Assembly: GCA_035506315.1 (NCBI GenBank)
Contig: DATJPQ010000115.1
Location: forward strand, 1 to 14,389
Length of the DNA: 14,389 nucleotides
Direction: 5' to 3'
Source of the DNA: MWDT01 sp035506315
GTDB taxonomy: Bacteria > Verrucomicrobiota > Verrucomicrobiia > Opitutales > Opitutaceae
Shown: in pieces, positions 1-7,400 of the stretch
Layout: each line of letters opens with the position of its first letter
How positions within the stretch are numbered: position 1 is the stretch's first letter
The notes under the pieces: model-generated
Database searches by the model: none
Told to the model about the DNA's origin: nothing
The model's input: only the letters and a program-made list of their open reading frames with translations
Position numbers and translations under genes: made by a program

Positions 1-1
1 C

Positions 2-592
2 CTCCTCGTCCTCGGTATCCTCTTTGCCATCGTTGTGATCCTCGGCCTTTGGGTCGCCGGCATCTACAACAGTCTCGTCAATCTGCGCAACCGCTTCAAA
101 AACGCCTTCGCACAGATCGACGTGCAGCTCAAGCGCCGGTACGACCTGATCCCCAACCTTGTCGAGGTGGCCAAGGGCTACCTCAAGCACGAGCACTCCA
201 CGCTGGAGGATGTCATCAAGGCGCGCAACATTGCCTCCGCCGCCGCGCAGGCTGTCGCCGCCAATCCGGCCGACGCCAACGCCATGAAAGGCCTTGTCTC
301 CGCCGAAACCGGCCTCACTGGCGCCCTCTCGCGCCTCATGGTCGTCTCCGAACAGTATCCCGACCTGAAGGCCAACCAGAACATGATGCAGCTCACCGAG
401 GAGCTGACCTCGACGGAAAACAAGATCTCGTTCGCCCGGCAGGCGTACAACGACAGCGTGATGCTCTACAACACCGCGCGGGAAGTCTTCCCCAATGTGA
501 TTTTCGCCGGCATGTTCGGCTTCCTCCCCGCCGAGCTCTTCAAGGTCGAGGATCCGACTGAACGCAACGCACCCAAGGTGCAGTTTACGTGA
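2..592 (+). CDS. lemA: LemA family protein (5' end outside window)
   Basis: The frame is open from the first bases, so the gene starts upstream. The visible 196 residues begin inside a hydrophobic segment (LLVLGILFAIVV and on to about residue 23), which is the single N-terminal membrane helix of LemA proteins. Next comes the family signature: YNSLVNLRNRFKNAFAQIDV, then QLKRRYDLIPNLVEVAKGY, and later TEELTSTENKISFARQAYND and a YN...FPNVIFAGMFGF ending. The rest is a helical, coiled-coil-like soluble domain. A GTG at 35 would be a shorter start but would cut the membrane helix, so it is rejected. The M48 protease gene follows 94 bases downstream on the same strand. LemA beside an M48/HtpX-like protease is a recurrent pairing, suggesting a shared role in envelope protein quality control. 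LemA's biochemical role is not established. The family call is firm; the function is open. Confidence 0.93.
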   Translation, partial: LLVLGILFAIVVILGLWVAGIYNSLVNLRNRFKNAFAQIDVQLKRRYDLIPNLVEVAKGYLKHEHSTLEDVIKARNIASAAAQAVAANPADANAMKGLVSAETGLTGALSRLMVVSEQYPDLKANQNMMQLTEELTSTENKISFARQAYNDSVMLYNTAREVFPNVIFAGMFGFLPAELFKVEDPTERNAPKVQFT

Positions 593-605
593 GCCGTTAC
601 AGTTG

Positions 606-675
606 GTAGCAGCCTGCTTGCAGGCGATGCCTGTGGGCCCATCCTGAAGACCATCGCGAGCCAGCTCGCTCCTAC
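606..675. repeat. REP doublet (two inverted REP-like palindromes) between lemA and the M48 gene
   Basis: Unit 1 (606-631, +) starts GTAGC and has a stem GCCTGC, loop TT, GCAGGC (612-625), then GATGCC. Unit 2 (649-675, read on the minus strand) starts GTAGGA and has a stem GCGAGC, loop TG on that strand, GCTCGC (656-669), then GATGG. The two units face each other with about 17 bases between them, the layout called REPIN. The doublet ends only 11 bases before the M48 start codon and fills most of the intergenic space, so it would fold in the leader of that gene or in a lemA-M48 transcript. Confidence 0.75.
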
Positions 676-686
676 ATTTCTGCCCC

Positions 687-2696
687 ATGGATTTCTTCGA
701 GGCCCAGGCCCACGCGAAAAAGCGCACCGCGCGGCTGGTGACGCTCTTCGTCTTTGCGGTCATCGGCACGGTGCTCGCCAGCTACCTCGCCGCGGTCCTC
801 ATCCTCGGCCAGGCGCACGGTCACCGGCGCGGCTATCGCTACGACCCTGCCCCGGCCGTCGTCGTTTGGAATCCGCCGCTCTTCGCCGGCGTCGCCTTTG
901 CCACGCTCGCCGTCATCGGCATCGCCTCGATGGTCAAATGGTCGCAATTCTCCGCCGGCGGCAGCGCCGTCGCCGAGATGGTTGGCGCCCGGCGCGTCGA
1001 TCCGCGCACCACCGACCTGCACGAGCGACGGCTGCTCAACGTCGTCGAGGAGATGGCCATCGCCTCCAGCGTGCCCACGCCTCCCGTCTACATACTCGAC
1101 GACGAGCCCGCCCTCAATGCCTTCGCCGCCGGTCTCACCTCCAACGATGCCGTGGTGACCGTGACCCGCGGCACGTTGGAAAAACTCACTCGCGACGAGT
1201 TGCAGGGCGTCGTCGCGCACGAGTTCAGCCACATTCTCAACGGCGACATGCGGCTCAACGTCCGCCTCACCGCCATCCTCTTCGGCATCCTCGTGCTCGG
1301 CCTCGCCGGCCGCGGCATCCTTTACACCCTCGGACGCGGCCGGGTGCGCATCGGCGGCGGGCGCCGGGGCGGTGGCGGCGGTATCGCGGTGATCCTCGCG
1401 GTCGGGCTGGCATTGCTCATCATCGGCTACGTGGGCTACTTCTTCGGCCGGCTCATCCAGTCCGCCGTGTCGCGCCAGCGCGAATTCCTCGCCGATGCCT
1501 CCGCCGTGCAGTTCACGCGCAACCCGGGCGGCATCAGCGGTGCGCTCAAGAAAATCGGCGGTTACGCGCTCGGCTCGCAGGTCAACGCAGGCAAGGCCGC
1601 CCAGATCGGCCACTTCTTTTTCGCCCAGAGCTTCCGCTCATCGTTCGGCGGTCTCTGGGCCACGCACCCGCGGCTCGAGGATCGCATCCGCGCCATCGAG
1701 CCGCAATGGGATGGCAAGCTCTTCGAGCCGCCCGCGGTCGTCGACGTGCGCCAGGAAAGCTTCCAAACCGCCGGTTTCGCGCCGCGCACCGCGCCGGTCG
1801 CGGCCGCGCCCGAAGTTCACGCCCCCGGCGGTGCCATGCCACCGCTGTTGCCACCGCGGACCATTCCGTTCCAGGCCGCCGCCGCCACCGCCAATGCGGG
1901 CGCGCTCACCGAGGGGCATTTCCGCCAGGCGCAGGCCCTGCTGGAAAAAATGCCGCCGGCACTGCGGGAGGCGGCGCGCGATCCCGCCCGCGCTCCCATC
2001 GTCGTTTACGGCCTGCTCCTGTCCGGCGATCCCGGCCTGCGCGAGAAACAACTCGCCCTCGTGCAAACGCACGCCGGCGCCGCCGCGACCGCCGCGCTCG
2101 CCGAACTGACTCCGGCGCTTGGCCAGCTCGCACCCGACGCCCGGCTGCCGCTGCTGCAACTCGCGCTGCCTGCCCTCGGCCACCCCGACGCCACCGAACT
2201 GGACCGCTTCCTGACGACGCTCGACGAACTCGTGCATGCTGACGCCCAGGTGACGCCCTTCGAATACGCCCTGCAGAAGGTAATCACCCGCCACCTGCAG
2301 CTCGTGCAGGCGCCGCAGGTCCGCGTGGAGTTTTACTCGTTCCAGGCTGTGGCCGGCGACATCGCCGTCGTGCTCTCCACGCTGGCCCGGGTCGGTAGCC
2401 GCGATGAGACGCAGGTAGCCGCCGCCTGTGCGGCCGGCGCCGCGCAACTGAAGTTGATCGAGACGAGGCTGACCCTGCTCGCCCCCGCCGATTGCACGCT
2501 GGAACATCTCGACCAGACGCTCGACCGCCTCGCCCTGGCCTCATTGCCGATCAAAAAGCGCCTGCTGGACGCCGCCGCCCATGTGATTGGCGCCGACGGG
2601 ACGATCACGCTTGAAGAAGGCGAACTATTCCGGGCGCTCGCCGCCGCGCTCGATGTACCGATGCCGGTTCTGGAACCGCTTCCCTCCGCCGCCTGA
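687..2696 (+). CDS. Membrane M48 family zinc metalloprotease, HtpX-like, with TerB-like C-terminal extension
   Basis: This 669-residue protein would cleave membrane or envelope proteins. Two hydrophobic helices lie near residues 17-40 and 62-82. The zinc motif HEFSH (178-182, inside VVAHEFSHILNGDMR) gives the two histidine ligands and catalytic Glu179; REFLAD supplies the third ligand, Glu266. ATHPRLEDRI (325-334) is the conserved M48 end of the peptidase domain. Further hydrophobic segments lie near 192-212 and 233-255, split by a Gly/Arg-rich linker (216-232). Residues 340-669 form an Ala/Pro-rich then helical extension, well beyond the roughly 290 residues of plain HtpX. In it, DELVHADAQVTPFE (about 513-526) and KKRLLDAAAHVIGADGTITL (623-642, with ADG at 636-638 and downstream acidic residues) resemble TerB-type helices. 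The start MDFFEAQAHAKKRT matches the usual start of this subgroup. No Shine-Dalgarno is seen; a REP doublet lies immediately upstream. Function in quality control with LemA is inferred. Confidence 0.93.
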   Translation: MDFFEAQAHAKKRTARLVTLFVFAVIGTVLASYLAAVLILGQAHGHRRGYRYDPAPAVVVWNPPLFAGVAFATLAVIGIASMVKWSQFSAGGSAVAEMVGARRVDPRTTDLHERRLLNVVEEMAIASSVPTPPVYILDDEPALNAFAAGLTSNDAVVTVTRGTLEKLTRDELQGVVAHEFSHILNGDMRLNVRLTAILFGILVLGLAGRGILYTLGRGRVRIGGGRRGGGGGIAVILAVGLALLIIGYVGYFFGRLIQSAVSRQREFLADASAVQFTRNPGGISGALKKIGGYALGSQVNAGKAAQIGHFFFAQSFRSSFGGLWATHPRLEDRIRAIEPQWDGKLFEPPAVVDVRQESFQTAGFAPRTAPVAAAPEVHAPGGAMPPLLPPRTIPFQAAAATANAGALTEGHFRQAQALLEKMPPALREAARDPARAPIVVYGLLLSGDPGLREKQLALVQTHAGAAATAALAELTPALGQLAPDARLPLLQLALPALGHPDATELDRFLTTLDELVHADAQVTPFEYALQKVITRHLQLVQAPQVRVEFYSFQAVAGDIAVVLSTLARVGSRDETQVAAACAAGAAQLKLIETRLTLLAPADCTLEHLDQTLDRLALASLPIKKRLLDAAAHVIGADGTITLEEGELFRALAAALDVPMPVLEPLPSAA

Positions 2697-2712
2697 ACGC
2701 CGGAGGGCGTTC
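2695..2712. repeat. Stem-loop overlapping the M48 stop codon, possible single REP unit
   Basis: A perfect 7-base stem, GAACGCC (2695-2701) against GGCGTTC (2706-2712), encloses the loop GGAG; the M48 stop TGA is 2694-2696. Read on the minus strand, the flank GTGGAGGCGGAACG resembles the GTGGCGGAACGG head of the REP-like units at 6542 and 7744. No T-run follows, so a standard intrinsic terminator is not supported, although the hairpin could still block 3' exonucleases. Confidence 0.5.
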
Positions 2713-2840
2713 CGCCTCCACACGCCGCCCTCTCTCTCGCGTCGTTAGCAACCTGGTTTGCACACCAGCTCTGCCATGGTCGCTTTCTGCCCTTTCCGCG
2801 TGGCTAGCGCAGTTTAATTAGGCGTGTAATCGATCTCTCA

Positions 2841-2979
2841 GGATAGTTTCGCAAAGCTCTTTTGTCATTCTGAGCGCAGCGAAGAATCCATCCGGTTGTC
2901 CGTCTACATTTCGCTCTGGATTCTTCGCTGCGCTCAGAATGACAGGAAGATTCTAGTTTGGCGAAAGTCCGACCTATCC
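2841..2979. repeat. Large imperfect inverted repeat (about 139 bp, MITE-like) with perfect 28-bp inner arms
   Basis: The inner arms 2863-2890 and 2917-2944 are perfect reverse complements (left arm begins TGTCATTCTGAGCGCAGCG), separated by 26 bases. Outside them the similarity continues with gaps: TTTCGC (2847-2852) pairs with GCGAAA (2961-2966), and GGATAG (2841-2846) with CTATCC (2974-2979). The left arm looks like the right arm with about 14 bases deleted. It encodes no protein. The core motif, GTCATTCTGAGCGCAGCGAAG and onward, is from memory a dispersed intergenic repeat in several bacterial phyla. Nothing else is recognisable in 2720-2840 or 2980-3025. Confidence 0.8.
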
Positions 2980-3025
2980 GGCCATGGTTTAATGAAAACG
3001 CTCTAGATCGCGGAGTTTAAACAAC

Positions 3026-3052
3026 AAAAAACCCGCCGCGGAGAGCGGCGGG
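3026..3052 (-). terminator. Intrinsic terminator of the alanine-rich protein gene
   Basis: Read on the minus strand: stem CCCGCCGC (3052-3045), a 5-base loop, stem GCGGCGGG (3039-3032), then TTTTTTG. It begins 19 bases past the stop at 3072. The 8-bp GC stem plus T-run is a textbook rho-independent terminator. Confidence 0.9.
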
Positions 3053-3071
3053 CTGATATAATTGATCGGCG

Positions 3072-4133
3072 TCAGCTCGGACTGGCGCTTTTGGTCCTAT
3101 CCGGCTCCACGGGTGGCGTCGTGTTCTGGTTCGTGTTTTGATTCTGATTTGACTGGTTCCCAGACTGGACCGGATTTGTCAGATTTTGGGAGTTTGATTG
3201 GCTCGACTGCAGAAGTGCATTTAATGCCGAAGCGTTGTCTGCATTCGCCGAATTCAGCGCCGAGCTCGATGCCGCCTGGTTTATCATCTGGGCGATATTG
3301 GTTGTAGTCGTAGGACTTGCAGTAGTGACGACAGGCGCGTTGGCCGCTGAATAGGACTGACTTATGACGCTAATCGCGGCGGCCGGATTGGTTGCGTAGA
3401 CGGCGGGATTGGATGCCACCTGTACGCCTACGACCGCGATCGCAGCCACCGCCTGGGGAGCAGCTGCCTGGGCCGCAGGTGTTGCGATGATACGCGCGGC
3501 CGTGGTGACGACCTGCAATGAACTTTGGGGCGCACCGGCCAACACAGCCTGTTGGTTGACGGCACTCACCGCCGTAGATGCGAGCTGCACGGCAGCGGCG
3601 GGACTAGCCGCGAGAATAGTTGTGGCAGCACTCACCGCCTGGTTGGCGATGGTCGCGATAAGCGTCGGATTTGACGTGGTGGTGGATGCCTGCACCGTAG
3701 CCGTGGCCAACTGGGCGACGCCCTCAGGGGCTACTCTCTCAGCCGCGGGATTTATAAAAATCCGCACCGCCGTTGTCAGTACCGTGCTCGTAGCCGTCGG
3801 GGCGGCCCCCTGCACGGAGCTCGCCGTGACCGCCTGAACCGCCACGGTTGCAAGGGCGACCGCCTGTTGGGGATTGGTGGCCAGCATGTGCTCTGCCGCT
3901 TGCGCCACCTGCGTGGCCAAAGCCGCGGCTTGGGTGGCATTGCCACCCGAAAGCGACGCAATGGCCTTGCTCACCGCATTTGCGTTGCCACTTTGGATGG
4001 CCGCGTTGAGTGACGGAGGAAGCTGGGTCGAGTTGCCAGCTGTCTGCGCCAGGGCCGAGCCAGCTGACAGGATCAAAGCGCCCGTCGTGAGCGCAATGAG
4101 AAGGCGATTTTTTAACAGGTAGTGGAGGCGCAT
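3072..4133 (-). CDS. Secreted alanine-rich protein with tandem internal duplication and Asn/Gln/Ser-rich tail
   Basis: I do not recognise this 353-residue protein. A clear Sec signal peptide is present: basic MRLHYLLKNR, hydrophobic LLIALTTGALILSAG, and a likely cleavage after SALA (residue 29). Two copies of an 80-85 residue unit follow, about 70-150 and 158-241. They match position by position: VLTTAVRIFINPAAERVAPE in the first against VVTTAARIIATPAAQAAAPQ in the second, and LATATVQAS against IAVVGVQVAS. A third, degenerate piece (242-265) may follow. The units are rich in Ala, Val, Thr and Gln and look like amphipathic helices. The tail (about 281-353) is low-complexity Asn, Gln and Ser, ending in a Pro/charged stretch. 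There are no mature Cys residues. No Shine-Dalgarno precedes the ATG. The gene is monocistronic, with terminators on both sides. A surface or periplasmic structural role is possible but unproven. Confidence 0.82.
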   Translation of the reverse strand: MRLHYLLKNRLLIALTTGALILSAGSALAQTAGNSTQLPPSLNAAIQSGNANAVSKAIASLSGGNATQAAALATQVAQAAEHMLATNPQQAVALATVAVQAVTASSVQGAAPTATSTVLTTAVRIFINPAAERVAPEGVAQLATATVQASTTTSNPTLIATIANQAVSAATTILAASPAAAVQLASTAVSAVNQQAVLAGAPQSSLQVVTTAARIIATPAAQAAAPQAVAAIAVVGVQVASNPAVYATNPAAAISVISQSYSAANAPVVTTASPTTTTNIAQMINQAASSSALNSANADNASALNALLQSSQSNSQNLTNPVQSGNQSNQNQNTNQNTTPPVEPDRTKSASPS

Positions 4134-4196
4134 AATATTCGATTTAGGGGTGATTAGTGGATGGATAGAAAGAGATTATTCTCGCGGCGGAAAGAC

Positions 4197-4223
4197 AAAA
4201 AACCCGCCGCAGAGCGCGGCGGG
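4197..4223 (-). terminator. Intrinsic terminator downstream of the COX24-like gene
   Basis: Read on the minus strand: stem CCCGCCGC (4223-4216), a 5-base loop (4215-4211), stem GCGGCGGG (4210-4203), then TTTTTTG. It lies 50 bases beyond the stop of the 33-residue gene and about 60 bases before the start of the next gene, so it separates the two transcripts. Both stem arms and the T-run are identical to those of the terminator at 3026-3052; only the loop differs. Confidence 0.9.
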
Positions 4224-4273
4224 TCGGGTAAAGCCGGAATTCGACCATGCGGCGCGCCCGAGGCGTGCACACC

Positions 4274-4375
4274 TCACCTCTGCCAAGTGCGCTTCTGGTG
4301 GCGATGCGACTTCAAGCGCTTCCGGCGCTTGTGCTTGTTCATCTTCAGGCGGCGTTTCTTCTTCAGGTTGCCCAT
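4274..4375 (-). CDS. AURKAIP1/COX24 domain-like 33-residue basic ribosomal peptide
   Basis: A minus-strand ATG at 4375 opens a 33-codon gene ending TGA at 4274-4276. The product starts MGNLKKKRRLKMNKHKRRKR and ends LKSHRHQKRTWQR: about half Lys/Arg, with no acidic residue. The KMNKHKRRKRLK core matches the mitochondrial small-subunit protein mS38 (COX24/AURKAIP1), whose short bacterial relatives are annotated as ribosomal-type peptides in Bacteroidota and Verrucomicrobiota. By analogy it would sit on the small ribosomal subunit; that is inference here. The start is preceded by CCACC and no Shine-Dalgarno, exactly as in rpsT of this window. The gene begins 85 bases after the addA stop, so it may share the addBA transcript or have its own promoter; a strong terminator follows. 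The family call is good despite the small size, because composition and core motif are distinctive. Confidence 0.85.
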   Translation of the reverse strand: MGNLKKKRRLKMNKHKRRKRLKSHRHQKRTWQR

Positions 4376-4460
4376 GGTGGTTTACAGCGTGGTGAAAGTT
4401 GAGAGTCGGACAACCTGCGGAGCGGGCGCGGCACTGTCCAGTCCATTTTAAACGCCGGTT

Positions 4461-7400
4461 TCAGCCCGTCGTGATCCGCCGCCTCGCCGCCGTAAAGACC
4501 ACCTCGGCCTTCACCGCCGTCCCCGGCAGCCCGGTCAGCCGTGCCACCACGCGCCGATAAAGGTCGATCTGCCCGGCGTGCCGCTGCGCCGCGCGCGCCA
4601 ACTCGCCGGGCTCATCGGCCACGCGGTCCGTCTTGAAGTCGAACACCGTCGCCCACCGCGCCCGTCCATCCACGCCTCGCTCCACCACCACGCGATCGAT
4701 CACGCCGGTCACCCAGACATTGTCGATCACCGCCTCGAATGCGCGCTCCCGCCAGATCTCGCCGCCCGCCACTGGCGGAGCGAAAACGCCGGCCAGCTCC
4801 GGTGCGCGCAAACACGCCAGTACTTCCGCCAGCGCGCCGGCGTCCGCCCCTTCGGTCCGCCGCGCCGTCAGCCATTCCTCCGCCGCCGTCTCTCGCCACC
4901 ATTCGATCGTCGCACACAGCGCATGCACCGCTATGCCATAGTCCACCGCTCTGCGCTCGTCGACCTTGAACAATGCGCTGCCGGCCACCACGCCACTCTG
5001 TAATGCCGATGGCGTGCGAGCCGGCAACCGCGCCGCCCGGGCGATCTCCCCCTCGAGCGGACCGGGGCCGGCGTCCCGCGGCACCGCCGCCTCTGCCGGG
5101 GGCAGTTTTTCGTACCACCGCGCATCGCCTCCGGCCCAGGTTTCGCCCAACGTATCGGTGAGCAGCTTCGGGTAATTGTGCGAAGTCGAGCTGGCCTTCA
5201 CCGGATCGACGAGCACGTACATCGCCCGCTTCGCCCGGGTCATTGCCACATACAGCAGGCAGAGTGCTTCGTAGCACGCGTCGGCCTCAGCCGCGGCAAC
5301 GTGGGCGTGCAGCACTTCATCCTGTGCGCAAAATTCCTTTGCTGGCAGATCGAGCACCCACTCCACCGCGCGATCGGCCGACCGCTGCACGGCCAGACCC
5401 TCCCGCCGGCGCGCGAGCCGTTGGCCCTCGAGATCGGGCAGGATCACGAGATCGAAGCCCAGGCCCTTCGCCTTGTGCACCGTCATCACGCGCACGACAC
5501 CGGCCGTCTCCGGATCGCGCACGGTGTAGCGCGCGGCGAAATCGCAAAATTCCGCCACATCACGCTGGCCGTTTTCGTCGAACAGGCGCGCCGCCTCCGC
5601 CAGTTGCCGGCCGCGCTCGCGGCTGAACTCGTCGTCCGCCGCCAGGAATGGTTCCAGTCTCCGCAGCCAACGCTCCACTGTGCGCTCGAAGCCGTCCGCG
5701 TGCACCTCGCCGAGCAGCCGCGCCGTCACCGCATCGCGCTGTTTCAGCCCCTCGGCCGCCAGCACGGCCGCCAGTGGGGTCATCTGCACGTGCTCCCAGG
5801 CCAGCGAATCGCCGGGATGCGCCGCCACGCGCAAGAGTGACAGCAACGCGCATGACAGCGGATTATCGACGCCCACCTGCAGATCGCTCTCGGCCACCGC
5901 CGGCAGGCCGCCTTCGTGGCGGAGAAAATCGGCGAGTTCGGCCGCGGTGTCGTTGCGCTGCACCAGCACCGCGACGCTCAGGCCGCGGGTCAGCACCTGC
6001 GTCTCCCGCAGGATTTCCGCCGTGGCGGCAAACCGGCCATCGCCGCCACCGGCGCGGCGCAGTTCCGCGTAACCGCCGAGTTCGGGCTTCGCGCTCTCGT
6101 GTTCGCGCCACTCCTGCGACCAGCGCTGCGCGGCGTCTGCGGGGAACAGCCGCCGCAGCGCCTCCTTGGCGCCAAACACGCGGTTGACCATGGCCACCAC
6201 CGCCGGCCCCGAACGCCAGGAGCGGGTCAGATGGTCCTCGACGATCGTGCCGTCCGCGCCCGCATTGTAGTAGTCGAAAATCTCCCGAAACAGCCGTGGG
6301 TCGCCCTCGCGCCAGGCGAAGATCGCCTGCTTGATGTCGCCGACGTAGAAAAAGCTCCGCTGCTGCGCCGGATCCTGCACGGCCTCATCGATCAGGTTGC
6401 GCAGCACGCTCCACTGGCCGAAGCTTGTGTCCTGAAATTCGTCGAGCAGCCAGTGGTCGAACTGCGCATCGAGGCGGAAGTCGATGGCCAGCCGTGCATC
6501 GGCTTTCTCCTGCAGGACGGTGTTGTCAGGTCCGGCCGTCTGTGGCGGAACGGCTTCCCGTTCCGCCGAGTCAGTCCCGTAGCCGCGCGGTTTCGCCCGC
6601 GCGGACTCCGTATCACCAGAAACCGCCGCGCCGCCACTCAGCATCGGCGTCCCACCCTCGGGCAACAGCATTCGCTGCAGATCGGCAAACGTCAGCCGGC
6701 CGCCGCGCCGTACCGCCTCGTGATAAACCGTCTCGTAACCATGCAACACCGCGAAGATGCCGCGCGTCATCTCCAGCCGGCGTGCGAGTTCGGCGCCGAT
6801 GATCGCCGACACCAGTGCCTGCAAAGCCGCGCGCGCCGCCGGTGGCAGCGCGAGCTTGCGCCGTTCGACGACAATCTCCTCCAGCGCCGGCCACGCCTTG
6901 AGCGCGTTGCCAAAAAGATAATCTACGGCATCAGGCAGCGGCGCGCCCGGCGACCACTCCGGCAACGCTACGAAAAACGCCTCCAGCCGCGCGCGCTGCT
7001 TGTCGTTCAGCCCATCCCAGGGCAGCGCGGCGTGCAGCGCCTTGGTGGCGGTGGCACGCTCCCCTTTGCCCGTCAGCCATGGACACCCCGCCGGCCAGAT
7101 TTTCTTCGGATCGCCCCACCGTCCGGCCTGTGGCGCGGCGTGATAGGTTCCGGCGTAGTCGTCGATGAAAGCATCGAGCCGGCGGCCGAGCTGCTTCTCC
7201 TCCGCGCCGAATGTCGCACGCTTGAACGCCTCGATGAAGTCCTGCTGCGCCGCGTCGAGCTGCTGGCCGGCGCGCGCGAACATCTGCCGCAGCACGCGCT
7301 GTCGTTCGAGGCGCGCAGCATGCTCCTCCAGAATCTCGAAATCGCCGCCCAGCCCCAGCTCGAGCGGGAAACTCCGCACGATCCGTGCGAAGAAACTGTC

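Noticed and set aside
672..1613. A 313-codon minus-strand frame opposite the M48 gene
   Set aside because: The M48 protease has catalytic motifs and membrane helices in the plus frame; the antisense product is low-complexity and unmatched.
2841..2979. A CRISPR array or tRNA in the intergenic repeat region
   Set aside because: There are only two inverted arms, no regularly spaced direct repeats, and no cloverleaf or T-loop consensus.
3409..3837. Plus-strand Ala/Thr-rich frame inside the alanine-rich gene
   Set aside because: It is the reverse reading of the repetitive Ala-rich gene; only the minus frame has a signal peptide, aligned repeats and a terminator after its stop.
6542..6608. Hairpins inside addA as intrinsic terminators
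   Set aside because: No T-run follows on either strand and the addA frame continues through them; they fit REP-like units better.
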